Below, piece by piece: positions 24,476 to 33,719 of a stretch of 64,000 nucleotides of DNA. The stretch covers positions 7,512,001 through 7,576,000 of the forward strand of contig NZ_CP120997.1 in the NCBI RefSeq assembly GCF_030719295.1. Direction: 5' to 3'. The DNA comes from Streptomyces sp. Mut1 (GTDB lineage: Bacteria > Actinomycetota > Actinomycetes > Streptomycetales > Streptomycetaceae). Numbering within the stretch: position 1 is the stretch's first letter; each line of letters starts with the position of its first letter. Both the position numbers and the translations under genes were made by a program. The notes beneath the pieces are model-generated. The model saw nothing but the letters and a program-made list of their open reading frames with translations, searched no databases and was not told the origin of the DNA.

Positions 24476-25306
24476 TCAGGGGGCGCGCAGAACAGGGATC
24501 CGGGAGTGCGCGCGGCGCGCTCCGGGATGGAAGATGAGAACGATCAGGCGCGCGCCGGGTGCGGCCATGGGCTGTGCCGCGCACATGGTGACCCAGCCCG
24601 GCCCGTCGACGGCGTGGCGAATGGGCCGTTCGTCGCCGTCGGGATGGATGTGCGCACTGCCCGAGTCCCAGATCGGCGCGCACTGCGGGTCGGCCAGGAC
24701 GTCCTTCTCGATCCGGCGGAGCACCTCGTCCTCGGGCCGGCTGGCGAGCGCCGCCCGCAGCTGGGGCACGACGAGGGGGGCCCAGGCCCGGTCCCAGTCC
24801 ATGAGCATGGAACGCCCCTGCGGTTCCAGCAGCATCCACCGCATCGTGTTCGCCGGGACCTGCCCGCCGGGAAACAGCCGGGCGAACTCCCTGTTGTGCG
24901 CGATGAGCTCCCACGAGGCGTCGGTGACGTACGCGGGATGGGTCATCCCGTCGACGGCCTCCTGCCACACACCGGGCACCTCCTTGCCCGAGCGGGAGGT
25001 GAGCGGTCCGGGCGGGTCGCCTATACCGGCGTACCGGCACAGCGACACCCACTCCTGCTCGTTGAGGGCGAAGAGCATCGCGACATCACGGAGGAAGCCG
25101 GTGTCGGGCCTCGGCCACGCTCCGGATTCGAGGCGGCGGTACGTACCGGGTGTCCGGTGCAGGAGCTGGTCGACCTGGTGCTGCGAGAGGCCGGGCGCAC
25201 GGCGCCCCTGGCCGGACGAACGGTGAAAACCGTGCCCTGTGGGGTCGATCAGTGCACGACGGACTCTCAGAAGAGTCCGCAGTGCTGCCTTGTCGGTGCT
25301 GGTCAT
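24476..25306 (-). CDS. XRE/MmyB-like transcriptional regulator
   Basis: 276 aa. An N-terminal helix-turn-helix (about 38-62, APGLSQHQVDQLLHRTPGTY) is followed by the MmyB-like ligand-binding domain (about 105-265). Its hallmarks are AYVTDASWELIAHNREFARL and MRWMLLEPQGR. Relatives in actinobacteria bind a fatty-acid-like ligand and control neighbouring secondary metabolism or oxidoreductase genes. Here it directly precedes the type III PKS on the same strand, so it is the likely pathway regulator. Imperfect inverted repeats lie just upstream of its start. Confidence 0.85.
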   Translation of the reverse strand: MTSTDKAALRTLLRVRRALIDPTGHGFHRSSGQGRRAPGLSQHQVDQLLHRTPGTYRRLESGAWPRPDTGFLRDVAMLFALNEQEWVSLCRYAGIGDPPGPLTSRSGKEVPGVWQEAVDGMTHPAYVTDASWELIAHNREFARLFPGGQVPANTMRWMLLEPQGRSMLMDWDRAWAPLVVPQLRAALASRPEDEVLRRIEKDVLADPQCAPIWDSGSAHIHPDGDERPIRHAVDGPGWVTMCAAQPMAAPGARLIVLIFHPGARRAHSRIPVLRAP

Positions 25307-25323
25307 GCGATCAAATCCCCCGC

Positions 25324-25377
25324 GTTAGGGCCACGTTGCGCGGGCGTGAGCCTAATTGGCGCGACGTGGCTTAGCGC
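25324..25377. promoter_or_regulatory. Imperfect inverted repeat before the MmyB-like gene
   Basis: TTAGGGCCACGTTGCGCG on the + strand (from 25325) is mirrored by CTAAGCCACGTCGCGCC on the - strand (ending near 25374). The arms share a GCCACGTxGCGC core. It sits 18-70 bp upstream of the start codon. Confidence 0.5.
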
Positions 25378-25669
25378 TAAAAACTGGACGTAGAAAACGG
25401 TCTGTTTACCTTCCATGCTGGACGGCGTGAGGCACTGGCCTGCGGCCCCTCGAAACTGCCGGCCCGTGCCTGACGTGCGGATTTCCTGCTGTCCTCTCCT
25501 GGCAGTGCTTGCAGCCGGAATTCCGTGCCCGTTCAGAACGGTGGCGGGAAGGGCTTGACCAGCAGACCGTATTTCGTCCCTCCGAGGGGCATCCTTCGCA
25601 GGATGGTCCGCTGATCTGGCTCTTTCCGTCACCCACCTCGATCTCCCGGACCGAGGCGGGGCGGATCTC

Positions 25670-25702
25670 GGTGCGGTCGGCAGCCCCCCTGCCGACCGCA
25701 CC
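25670..25702 (-). terminator. Terminator after the alpha-galactosidase gene
   Basis: 14-bp perfect stem, GGTGCGGTCGGCAG with its complement, loop of five C. It lies 40 bp beyond the alpha-galactosidase stop codon. Confidence 0.8.
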
Positions 25703-25741
25703 TTCTTCATGCCTCCGGGACCGCCTTCCCTCCTGCCCGCG

Positions 25742-27496
25742 CTACTCGGCCAGGGCCCAGATCTGGTTCTGCTGGTTGGGCCGGGAGTTGGCGCAGGTGT
25801 CGACGATCAGGGGGTTGCCGTCGGTGGTCACGGAGGCGTACGCGTCCAGGCATCGACCGGGCAGGCCGGTGTTCTCCAGGAAGCCGTTGCGCTCGTACGA
25901 CCACTTCTGGGTGGAGCCGCCGTCACAGGGGTTGAGGACGGCCCGGTAGCCGGTGTAGGTGCTGTCGCTCCGGTGGACGGCGTCCAGGCACTGGCCCAGC
26001 GCGCGGACGGTGCCGTCGCTCGGCAGCGTCCAGCGCTGATTGGCTCCCGCGGTGCAGTGGAAGAGGATGACCGGGTTGCCCGCAGCTGTGCCCGAGCCGC
26101 TGTCGTCGGCGCACTTGTCGCCGATGCCGGTGATCTGCCCGGTCGGCTGCTGGCCGGTGCAGCCCGCGCCCGGGGTGACCCGGAAGACGGCCGTGCCGTG
26201 CGGGGGCAGGGTGGCCCCGATCGTGGACGTGGTCGTGGTGGCCCCGGTCCAGAGGTCCTTGACCGATGCCGAGCAGCCCGCGCCGCCGAGGAAGCCGACC
26301 GCGGACAGGGTGGTGCTCGCGGGGACGGCCGTGGTGCCGCGGTTGAGGAGCGATACCGCGCGGTCGCCGTTGGCCAGGGGCCGGGCGAGTACGTCGACGG
26401 TGCCGTCCCGGGAGACGACACCCGCCTGCCTGCCGAGCGGGTCCTGGTCGATGGCGATGAGGTCGGTGTTGCCGAGGGTGGCGAGCGAGTCGGTGCTCAG
26501 CGAGGCGACGTCCGTGCTGAGGATGAGGGGCGAGGCCATCATGGCCCAGAGGGCGAACTGGGAGCGGGACTCCTCGGCTGTCAGCCCGTCACCGGTGATG
26601 AGGAAGTCGGGGTCGTTCCAGCTGCCGGGGGCCGCGTAGCGCGACAGGAGCGAGTTGTAGCCGTACTGCGTCATGACTCCGGCGCCGTTGCTGTTCTTGT
26701 CCCAGGCGGATCCGCCGCCGTTGCGCATCTTGACGTCGTAGCCCTCGCGCCAGAGCTGCCCGGTCCTCGAAGCCCCGTCGATCACGTCGTACCAGTCGGA
26801 GAGGTCCGTGGCGCCGATGGAGAAGTAGGCGGGTGACGACTCGGAGAACACCATGTCGCGTCCCGAGGAGTTCGCTCTCATCGCGGCCGCGAAGTCGCCG
26901 TACGCGTCGATGTATCCGTCGGCGTCGGAGGCGGAGGACGGCATGTTGCAGCCGTCGAGCTTGATGTAGTCCACACCCCAGGCGGCGAAGAGGTCCACGT
27001 CCTGCTGGAAGTGGCCCCAACTGCCAGGAAAGCCGCCGCAGGTCGCCGTGCCGATGTCGCTGTAGATACCGAACCGCAGACCCATCTCGTGGAGCCGGCT
27101 GCCGATGTACGCCATGCCCTGCGGGAACTTCTCGGTATCGGTGACGAGATTCCCCTCGGAGTCGCGAGCGGTGGTGGTCCAGCAGTCGTCGATGGTGACG
27201 GTGTCGTAGCCCTTGGCCGCCAGCCCCGTGTCCACCAGGGCCTGGGCCTGCTCAAGGATGAGTTGCTGGCTCGGCCCCTGGTCCCCGGTGTTCGGGGAGT
27301 CGGTGTCGCAGCCGTACCGTGCCCAGTTGTTGAAGCCCATCGGCGGGGTGAGTGCCAGGGCGTTGCCGCTCGGGCTGGTGGCTGTGGGGGAGGCCTGGGC
27401 GCCGGGTACGACCAGGGCTCCCGAGAGCGCGACTGCTGCGGCCACGGCTGTGAGGGCCGTGCGCCATCCGTGGGACCGGTGTGTTCTCTCCGACAT
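25742..27496 (-). CDS. Secreted GH27 alpha-galactosidase with ricin-type CBM13
   Basis: 584 aa from the ATG at 27496 (GGAG nine bases upstream; a TTG at 27505 is the only alternative). A signal peptide ends near AQA-SPT. The GH27 TIM barrel starts ALTPPMGFNNWARYGCD; the nucleophile Asp is in DYIKLDGCN and the acid/base Asp is in the SDWYDVIDG region. A small beta-sandwich follows. The last ~130 residues are a ricin-B/CBM13 trefoil with its QxW repeats (NQRWTLP, TQKWSYE, NQIWALAE). It would release alpha-galactosyl residues from plant oligosaccharides or galactomannan outside the cell. Confidence 0.93.
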   Translation of the reverse strand: MSERTHRSHGWRTALTAVAAAVALSGALVVPGAQASPTATSPSGNALALTPPMGFNNWARYGCDTDSPNTGDQGPSQQLILEQAQALVDTGLAAKGYDTVTIDDCWTTTARDSEGNLVTDTEKFPQGMAYIGSRLHEMGLRFGIYSDIGTATCGGFPGSWGHFQQDVDLFAAWGVDYIKLDGCNMPSSASDADGYIDAYGDFAAAMRANSSGRDMVFSESSPAYFSIGATDLSDWYDVIDGASRTGQLWREGYDVKMRNGGGSAWDKNSNGAGVMTQYGYNSLLSRYAAPGSWNDPDFLITGDGLTAEESRSQFALWAMMASPLILSTDVASLSTDSLATLGNTDLIAIDQDPLGRQAGVVSRDGTVDVLARPLANGDRAVSLLNRGTTAVPASTTLSAVGFLGGAGCSASVKDLWTGATTTTSTIGATLPPHGTAVFRVTPGAGCTGQQPTGQITGIGDKCADDSGSGTAAGNPVILFHCTAGANQRWTLPSDGTVRALGQCLDAVHRSDSTYTGYRAVLNPCDGGSTQKWSYERNGFLENTGLPGRCLDAYASVTTDGNPLIVDTCANSRPNQQNQIWALAE

Positions 27497-27902
27497 GAAC
27501 CGCAACTCCAGTCAGTGAAGGTGAACATGACAAGCGTGCTCGCTCAGTGCAGTACATGGGCTCGATCGTGTCAATAGTTGCTCAAACAGCTGCCACTACA
27601 TGCAACTTCAAGCAGGACTCCTGTTCGATGGGGGAGCGGGAGCCTCCGGCCGCCCAGGTGGTTCACCGGCGGGCGGTCGTGTGCGGGCGCCGCCCCATCA
27701 GCGCCTTCCTTCGTATTCCGGTGCGACGCGAACTCGTTGCTCTCTGGTGGAGAGCGGTTTCGCCATGTAGCGTCACTGCCGGAAGTCGTGGTTCGCCGAA
27801 CCTGCCCGTGCTCCGGCGCGGGCGCCTTGCTGTGCAGGGTGGACACACGACGCCACCGGGACCGCGTGGTGCGGCTCCCGATATCGACTGAGAGGCACCG
27901 GC
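27497..27902. other. 406-bp divergent intergenic region
   Basis: Separates the alpha-galactosidase and cold-shock genes. A TTGACA box on the - strand (27569-27574) is a candidate -35 for alpha-galactosidase. Nearby TTGCTCAAAC and GCAACTTCAAG words form a loose dyad that could bind a sugar repressor. The stretch 27650-27890 is featureless apart from the cold-shock leader. Confidence 0.5.
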
Positions 27903-28106
27903 ATGGCCAGCGGAACCGTCAAGTGGTTCAACGCCGAAAAGGGTTTCGGCTTCATCCAGCAGGACGGCGGCGGGCCGGACGTCTTCGCGCACTACTCGAA
28001 CATCAACGCCACCGGCTTCCGTGAGCTCCAGGAGGGCCAGGCGGTGACCTTCGACATCACGCAGGGCCAGAAGGGCCCGCAGGCCGAGAACATCACGGCC
28101 GCCTGA
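27903..28106 (+). CDS. Cold shock protein (CspA family)
   Basis: 67-aa cold-shock domain that binds single-stranded RNA and DNA as a chaperone. RNP1 is KGFGFIQQ and RNP2 is DVFAHYS, both intact. Opens [17 protein letters not shown], the standard Streptomyces start. Followed by a strong terminator. Confidence 0.96.
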   Translation: MASGTVKWFNAEKGFGFIQQDGGGPDVFAHYSNINATGFRELQEGQAVTFDITQGQKGPQAENITAA

Positions 28107-28120
28107 CGCCACAGCACAAC

Positions 28121-28160
28121 GGTCCGGCCCCCTCGGAGCACGCTCCGAGGGGGCCGGACC
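28121..28160. terminator. Terminator after the cold-shock gene
   Basis: 19-bp perfect inverted repeat (GGTCCGGCCCCCTCGGAGC and complement) around AC. It is between convergent genes. Confidence 0.9.
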
Positions 28161-28221
28161 GCGTCGGTGCCGGCCTCGCGCCGCCGGCGGCGCGGGACGA
28201 CCCGGTTGTGCCGTGGCCGCT

Positions 28222-28917
28222 TCAGGATCCTGCCGCGGCCCCCGCGCGTGCCCGCTGTCCGGCGGTCGGCGCCGTGCCGGCCGGCCCGGTCGCGGTGTAC
28301 ATGGCCGCCCCCTTCTGGATCCTCTTGCCGATGAGGCCCTTCTTGACGAGGGTTTCCAGGGTGTTGCGCACCACCTGAACAGAGGTTTTACGATCCGGGT
28401 GCGCCTTCTCCAGGGCCACGTGGATCTCGCGCGCCAACTGCGGCTCACCGGCCGGCATGAGCGCGTGGATCAGCTGGTGCAGCGGGGCACCGGAGGCCCC
28501 GGGAGCGCCCGCCGCCGCACCCTTCTTCTCCGCCGCCTTCCTGGGTGCTTTGCGCCGGCTTCCCTTCGTGGCGGCCGATGCCTTGCCGGTGGGCCCGGGG
28601 CGGGCGGCCGTCGTCTGCGAGCCCTTGGCCGGCCGTGGCTGCGGGACGGCTCCGGTGGCCGGTGCGTCCTTGCCGACCGCCGCGGTGCCGGCCTCCGCGG
28701 TGAGGGACGGCCGGGGTGACGCGGCCTCACCGGGCAGCGCGTCCCGCATCCCCACGAGCCAGCCCTCGTCCTCCTTCAGCTGCCCCACACGCTCCTGCAA
28801 CTCCGCGATGTGGGCGGTGAGTTCTCCTTGCTCCGAGCGGTTGGCGGCGAGGTCGGCGGCGAACCGCTCCGCGTACACCCTCTGCACGCTCTGCGGCTCG
28901 CTGTCTGCGTTGTCCAC
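28222..28917 (-). CDS. Coiled-coil / basic linker / winged-helix protein
   Basis: 231 aa from the GTG at 28917 (VDNADSEPQSVQRVYAER), with AAGGAG upstream. Three parts: a charged N-terminal coiled coil (about 10-60; TAHIAELQERVGQLKEDEG), a long Ala/Lys/Arg/Pro linker (about 75-150; SRRKAPRKAAEKKGAAAG), then a helical C-terminal domain that looks like a winged helix (about 155-220; HALMPAGEPQLAREIHVALE and RNTLETLVKKGLIGKRI). The make-up recalls nucleoid-associated proteins, but I know no named family. It is convergent with the cold-shock gene. Confidence 0.75.
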   Translation of the reverse strand: MDNADSEPQSVQRVYAERFAADLAANRSEQGELTAHIAELQERVGQLKEDEGWLVGMRDALPGEAASPRPSLTAEAGTAAVGKDAPATGAVPQPRPAKGSQTTAARPGPTGKASAATKGSRRKAPRKAAEKKGAAAGAPGASGAPLHQLIHALMPAGEPQLAREIHVALEKAHPDRKTSVQVVRNTLETLVKKGLIGKRIQKGAAMYTATGPAGTAPTAGQRARAGAAAGS

Positions 28918-29104
28918 GGTGGTTTCACGCTCCTTGTGCTTGTGGGGGCTGCCGCCGGACACCGGCCACGGGCCGGGGCCCGTGGTGCCGAATCCGGCAT
29001 ACGCGTCCATTCACCATCAGAGCCGACGCGGCTCGCGGCGTTTACGGCCAAGGTCCAGCCGAAGGGATGAACGCGCCCCGAACCGCACCACCCCGGGACG
29101 GGGT

Positions 29105-29908
29105 TTACGGGCGGCGCCCCCACGCGGAGATCATCGGCGCGGTGGCGAGGTCGATGCGCCCGGTGGCCACGTTCGCCAGATGGCGCTCGATCTCCTCGTC
29201 GGTGGCCAGCCCCGCCGCCACCAGACGGCCCCGGATCTGCCGGACCGTCGCGGCCTCCAGGACCGCACACGCCGGTGAGGTGATCGGGAAGTACGCGTCG
29301 GCCCGGACGTCCTCCAGGCCCGCCTCCCGCAACAGTCTGGGCAGGGTCCTGCCGTACGCGAGGTCGGCTCCGCGCGCCGCCATCAGGGACCGGAATCCGG
29401 ACCGGAGGCGGTTGGCGAGCCGCTGCTCGGGGCCGGACTCGTCCGGACACAGCAGCGGCTGCAGCCCGGGATCGGCATCCTCCAGGAGCAGCCGGCCACC
29501 GGGCCGCAGCGCCCGGACCATCCGGCGCAGCGCCTCGGCGCGGTCCACGACGTGCACCAGGACCAGCCGGGCGTGGACGAGGTCGAAGCCGCCGCCCGGC
29601 GGGGGGTCGGCCGCCACGTCGTGCGCCAGCACCTCGATGACGCCCCCGGCCACGTCCTGGGTCCAGGACACGTCGATGTCGGTGGCGACCACCGCTCCGC
29701 CCGGGCCGACGCGCTCGGCCAGGCCCCGGGGGACGGACGGCCCGCCCGCGCCGACCTCCCAGCACCGCATGCCGGCGCCGATCCCGAGCGCGTCGACATG
29801 GCGGAACGTCACCGGATCGAAGAGCTCGCTCAGGGCACCGAAGCGGACCCCCGCCTCGGTCTGCCGGTTGTCGAGCAGGTAGCCGTGCTCAGGGTCGTTC
29901 TCAGCCAT
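29105..29908 (-). CDS. SAM-dependent methyltransferase (class I)
   Basis: 267-aa Rossmann-fold methyltransferase. Motif I is CWEVGAGGPSVPRGLA, motif II VVATDIDVSW, the post-II region FDLVHARLVLVHV, and motif III ALRPGGRLLLEDADP. The C-terminal half is the substrate-binding part. Substrate unknown; adjacent genes give no clue. Confidence 0.88.
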   Translation of the reverse strand: MAENDPEHGYLLDNRQTEAGVRFGALSELFDPVTFRHVDALGIGAGMRCWEVGAGGPSVPRGLAERVGPGGAVVATDIDVSWTQDVAGGVIEVLAHDVAADPPPGGGFDLVHARLVLVHVVDRAEALRRMVRALRPGGRLLLEDADPGLQPLLCPDESGPEQRLANRLRSGFRSLMAARGADLAYGRTLPRLLREAGLEDVRADAYFPITSPACAVLEAATVRQIRGRLVAAGLATDEEIERHLANVATGRIDLATAPMISAWGRRP

Positions 29909-30228
29909 GGGGCGAGTCTGGCAGAGGCGGGCGCACGCCGGTCAACGACAGCCGCTGCGCGAACCGTTGACAAAAACGTCGCCTGCTAGAAACCTGTCAC
30001 CGCAGCACCGCAAATTATTGACTGGATCACTCAAAAATCTAGGTAATGAGCGTGAGTTTCCGGCAGGCGTGGTGGTCCCGCTCCTGTCGGCGTCCCCGAT
30101 CGTCCCCTCGGTGTACCGGAAGCCCGCGCCCGGCCCACGCCTTCCGCAGGGCGCGTCACGCGTCGTGCGGAACGGTGACGCCTGCCCGTGCCCGCCCGGT
30201 CCCGCGGCCCACGGAACAAGAGGACAGC
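29909..30228. other. 320-bp divergent intergenic region
   Basis: Separates the methyltransferase and beta-helix glycosidase genes. A TTGACA box occurs at 29967 but has no well-spaced -10. An AT-rich patch (about 30008-30045, with CAAATTATT) stands out and shares an AAATTATT word with the promoter of the GH71/99-like gene (about 37588). Confidence 0.45.
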
Positions 30229-33200
30229 ATGAGATGGAAGCAATACAGATGGCGGTTGGTCATCGGCGCGGTGACAGCCGCGCTGATGACCGTCGGGCTC
30301 GTGCCGGGCGCCGCATCGGCGGCGACCGTGCAGAATCCCGACCTGGCACTCGGTAAGCAGGTCACGACGAGCGGGGCGCACGGTGCCTACCCGGCGTCCA
30401 ACGTCACGGACGGCAGCCAGCAGACGTACTGGGAGGGCTCCGGCGCGCTCCCGCAGTGGGTCCGCATCGACCTCGGCGGCCGGTTCGACGTCGACCAGGT
30501 GGTGCTGAAGCTGCCCGCCGCCTGGGAGGCCAGGACCCAGACCCTCGGCATCGAGGGCAGCACGGACGGGAGCAGCTTCAGAACCCTGTCCGCCTCGGCC
30601 GCACGGGCGTTCAGCCCTCAGGCGGGCAACACCGTCACCATCGGCTTCGCCGCGACGCAGGCACGGTACGTCCGCGTGCGGGTGACCGCCAACAGCGGCT
30701 GGGACGCGGCTCAGCTCTCCCAGGTCGAGGTGCACGGTGAGGACTCCGGCGACGACTCCGGCCCGTCCCCGGCGGTCGGCTCCGATCTGGCGCTGAACAA
30801 GCCCATCGAGGCATCGTCGTCCGTGCAGAGTTTCGTGCCGGCCAACGCCAACGACGGTGAGGCCGGCACGTACTGGGAGTCGAACGGATACCCGGCGTCC
30901 CTGACGGTGAAGCTCGGCGCCGACGCCGATATCGAGGCCGTCGTCGTCAAGCTCTCCCCGGACCAGGCCTGGGCGGCCCGCACCCAGAGCATCCAGGTGC
31001 TCGGACGCGCCCAGTCCGCCACCGGATTCACCTCGCTGAAGGACAGGGCCGACTACGCGTTCAGCCCCTCGGGCAACGCGAACACGGTGACGATCCCGGT
31101 GAGCGGGCGGTACGCGGACGTACGGCTCACGTTCTTCTCCAACACCGGTGCCCCCGGCGCCCAGGTCGCCGAGATGCAGGTGGTCGGCACCGCGGCCCCC
31201 AACCCGGACCTCACCGTCACCGAGCTGACGTGGTCTCCCGCCTCGCCGTCCGAGACGGACGACGTCACGGTGGACGCCACCGTGCGCAATGTGGGTACGG
31301 CGGCGTCCGCCGCGACGACGCTGGACGTCAGCGTGGAGGGCGTGGTCGCCGGCAGCGCACCCGTGAGCGGCCTCGCCGCCGGAGCCTCGGCCACCGTGCG
31401 GGTCGACGTGGGCAAGCACCCGATGGGCGCGTACAGCCTCTCCGCGGTCGTCGACCCGGCCGACACGGTCATCGAGCAGGACAACAGCAACAACAGCCGC
31501 ACCGCGGCGTCGAAGCTCGTGATCGCCCAGAGTCCGGGCCCGGACCTGGAGGTGCTCGGCATCACGCCCAGCCCCTCGAACCCCGCGGTGGGGGCCGCCG
31601 TCACCTTCACGGTCTCCGTGCACAACCGCGGGACCACGGCCGTCAGCACCCCGACGGTCACCCGGCTCCTCGTGGAAGGCACCACGCTGAACGGCGCGAC
31701 CGCGGCGATTCCCGCCGGTGGCACCGTCTCCGTGCCCGTCACCGGCAGCTGGACCGCGAAGAGCGGTGGCGCCACTCTGACCGCGACGGCGGACGCGACC
31801 GGCGCCGTCACCGAGACCAACGAGAACAACAACGTCTTCTCCCGCACCATCGTGGTCGGCCGCGGGGCCGCGGTCCCGTACACCGAGTACGAGGCGGAAG
31901 CGGGCGACTACCGGGGCACGTTGCTGAAGTCCGACCAGAAGCGCACCTTCGGGCACACCAACTTCGCCACCGAGTCCTCCGGCCGCCAGTCCGTGCGGCT
32001 GGACTCCACCGGCCAGTACGTCGAGGTCACATCGACCGTCCCGTCGAACTCGATCGTGGTACGCAACTCCATCCCCGACGCCCCGAACGGCGGGGGCACG
32101 GAGGCCACGATCAGCCTGTACGCCAACGACACCTTCGTCCGGAAGCTGACCCTCTCCTCCAAGCACAGCTGGCTCTACGGTGACACGGACAGCCCGGAGG
32201 GCCTGACCAACCAGCCGCAGGCGGACGCCCGCAGACTGTTCGACGAGTCCAGCGCGCTGCTCGGCGAGACCTACCCGGCCGGTACGAAGTTCCGGCTCCA
32301 GCGCGACGCGGACGACTCGGCGTCCTTCTACATCATCGACCTCGTCGACCTGGAGCAGGTGGCTCCCCCCACCGCGCAGCCGGCCGGATGCACCTCGATC
32401 ACGGCCTACGGAGCGGTGCCGAACGACGGGATCGACGACACGGACGCCATCCAGCGTGCCGTGACGGCCAACCAGAACGGTGACATCGGCTGCGTCTGGA
32501 TTCCGCCGGGGCAGTGGCGCCAGGAACAGAAGATCCTCACCGACGACCCGCTCGACCGGGGACAGTACAACCAGGTGGGCATCAGGGACGTCACGATCCG
32601 GGGCGCCGGCATGTGGCACTCCCAGCTCTACACGCTCACCCCGCCGCAGGACGCGGGCGGCATCAACCACCCGCACGAGGGCAACTTCGGCTTCGACATC
32701 GACGACAACACCAAGATCTCGGACATCGCGATCTTCGGCTCCGGCACCATCCGGGGCGGCGACGGAAACGCCGAGGGCGGCGTCGGGCTCAACGGCCGCT
32801 TCGGCAAGAACACCAAGATCACCAACGTCTGGATCGAGCACGCGAACGTGGGCGTGTGGGTCGGACGCGACTACGACAACATCCCGGACCTCTGGGGCCC
32901 CGCCGACGGCGTCGAGTTCACGGGAATGCGCATCCGCAACACGTACGCCGACGGCATCAACTTCGCCAACGGCACCCGCAATTCCACGGTGTTCAACTCC
33001 TCGCTCAGGTACACCGGCGACGACTCCCTCGCCGTGTGGTCGAGCAAGTACGTGAAGAACCCCTCGGTGGACATCGGCCACGACAACCACTTCCGCAACA
33101 ACACCATCCAGCTGCCCTGGAGGGCCAACGGGATCGCTGTCTACGGCGGCTACGGCAACACCATCGAGAACAACATCATCTCCGACACGATGAACTACCC

Positions 33201-33639
33201 GGGGATCATGCTGGCGACCGACCACGACCCGCTGCCCTTCTCCGGGCAGACGCTGATCGCCAACAACGCGCTCCACCGCACGGGCGGGGCGTTCTGGGGC
33301 GAGGCCCAGGAGTTCGGGGCGATCACACTCTTCGCGGCCGGACAGGACATCCCGGGGGTCACGATCCGCGACACCGACATCCATGACTCGACCTACGACG
33401 GGATCCAGTTCAAGTCGGGCGGCGGCGCCGTGCCCGGGGCGCAGATCTCGAACGTCCGCATCGACAACTCCGTCAACGGATCCGGAATCCTCGCCCATGG
33501 AGGGGCGCGGGGCAGCGCGACCCTGACCGATGTCACCATCACCGGCTCGGCCGACGGCGACGTGGTGATCGAACCCGGTTCACAGTTCGTCATCAACGGC
33601 CTGGCCGGCCTGGCCGGCCGGACGCTCATCCACGAATAG
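30229..33639 (+). CDS. Secreted multidomain beta-helix glycosidase, GH87-like
   Basis: 1136 aa from the ATG at 30229 (MRWKQYRW). Order: signal peptide (to about 32); two discoidin/F5-8C domains (about 35-170 and 180-325; PASNVTDGSQQTYWE and ANDGEAGTYWESNG); two CARDB-like beta-sandwich modules (about 330-550); a CBM35/CBM6-like jelly roll (about 555-705; YTEYEAEAGDYRG); then a right-handed parallel beta-helix (about 710-1136; ITAYGAVPNDGIDDTDAI onward). The architecture matches GH87 alpha-1,3-glucanases and mycodextranases, in which catalytic Asp residues lie on the helix. Substrate by inference: alpha-1,3-glucan of fungal walls. Confidence 0.82.
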   Translation: MRWKQYRWRLVIGAVTAALMTVGLVPGAASAATVQNPDLALGKQVTTSGAHGAYPASNVTDGSQQTYWEGSGALPQWVRIDLGGRFDVDQVVLKLPAAWEARTQTLGIEGSTDGSSFRTLSASAARAFSPQAGNTVTIGFAATQARYVRVRVTANSGWDAAQLSQVEVHGEDSGDDSGPSPAVGSDLALNKPIEASSSVQSFVPANANDGEAGTYWESNGYPASLTVKLGADADIEAVVVKLSPDQAWAARTQSIQVLGRAQSATGFTSLKDRADYAFSPSGNANTVTIPVSGRYADVRLTFFSNTGAPGAQVAEMQVVGTAAPNPDLTVTELTWSPASPSETDDVTVDATVRNVGTAASAATTLDVSVEGVVAGSAPVSGLAAGASATVRVDVGKHPMGAYSLSAVVDPADTVIEQDNSNNSRTAASKLVIAQSPGPDLEVLGITPSPSNPAVGAAVTFTVSVHNRGTTAVSTPTVTRLLVEGTTLNGATAAIPAGGTVSVPVTGSWTAKSGGATLTATADATGAVTETNENNNVFSRTIVVGRGAAVPYTEYEAEAGDYRGTLLKSDQKRTFGHTNFATESSGRQSVRLDSTGQYVEVTSTVPSNSIVVRNSIPDAPNGGGTEATISLYANDTFVRKLTLSSKHSWLYGDTDSPEGLTNQPQADARRLFDESSALLGETYPAGTKFRLQRDADDSASFYIIDLVDLEQVAPPTAQPAGCTSITAYGAVPNDGIDDTDAIQRAVTANQNGDIGCVWIPPGQWRQEQKILTDDPLDRGQYNQVGIRDVTIRGAGMWHSQLYTLTPPQDAGGINHPHEGNFGFDIDDNTKISDIAIFGSGTIRGGDGNAEGGVGLNGRFGKNTKITNVWIEHANVGVWVGRDYDNIPDLWGPADGVEFTGMRIRNTYADGINFANGTRNSTVFNSSLRYTGDDSLAVWSSKYVKNPSVDIGHDNHFRNNTIQLPWRANGIAVYGGYGNTIENNIISDTMNYPGIMLATDHDPLPFSGQTLIANNALHRTGGAFWGEAQEFGAITLFAAGQDIPGVTIRDTDIHDSTYDGIQFKSGGGAVPGAQISNVRIDNSVNGSGILAHGGARGSATLTDVTITGSADGDVVIEPGSQFVINGLAGLAGRTLIHE

Positions 33640-33647
33640 CGCGGAAA

Positions 33648-33682
33648 CCCGGCCGGCACGCGTCAGCGGCGTGCCGGCCGGG
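33648..33682 (+). terminator. Terminator after the beta-helix glycosidase gene
   Basis: 14-bp perfect stem, CCCGGCCGGCACGC at 33648-33661 with its complement at 33669-33682. Confidence 0.8.
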
Positions 33683-33719
33683 GACCGCGCGTCCGGGGCA
33701 CGACACGCGGTCCGGCACA

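Larger units (their letters stand above)
25307..25741. other. 435-bp intergenic region
   Basis: No credible gene. Contains the regulator's promoter with an inverted repeat (25324-25377) and, at the right end, the alpha-galactosidase terminator. The middle (about 25400-25650) shows nothing I can name. Confidence 0.6.

Noticed and set aside
23393..25393. 666-codon plus-strand frame across the PKS and regulator genes
   Set aside because: Composition is antisense-like, and the minus strand holds the PKS catalytic triad and the MmyB motifs.
25303..25710. Small minus-strand frame (135 codons) in the regulator/galactosidase gap
   Set aside because: No SD, biased composition, overlaps the regulator promoter repeat and a terminator.
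30031..33498. Very long open frame on the minus strand (1155 codons) across the beta-helix glycosidase gene
   Set aside because: Val/Arg/Gly/Asp-rich antisense frame typical of high-GC DNA; the plus strand gives a coherent secreted multidomain enzyme.
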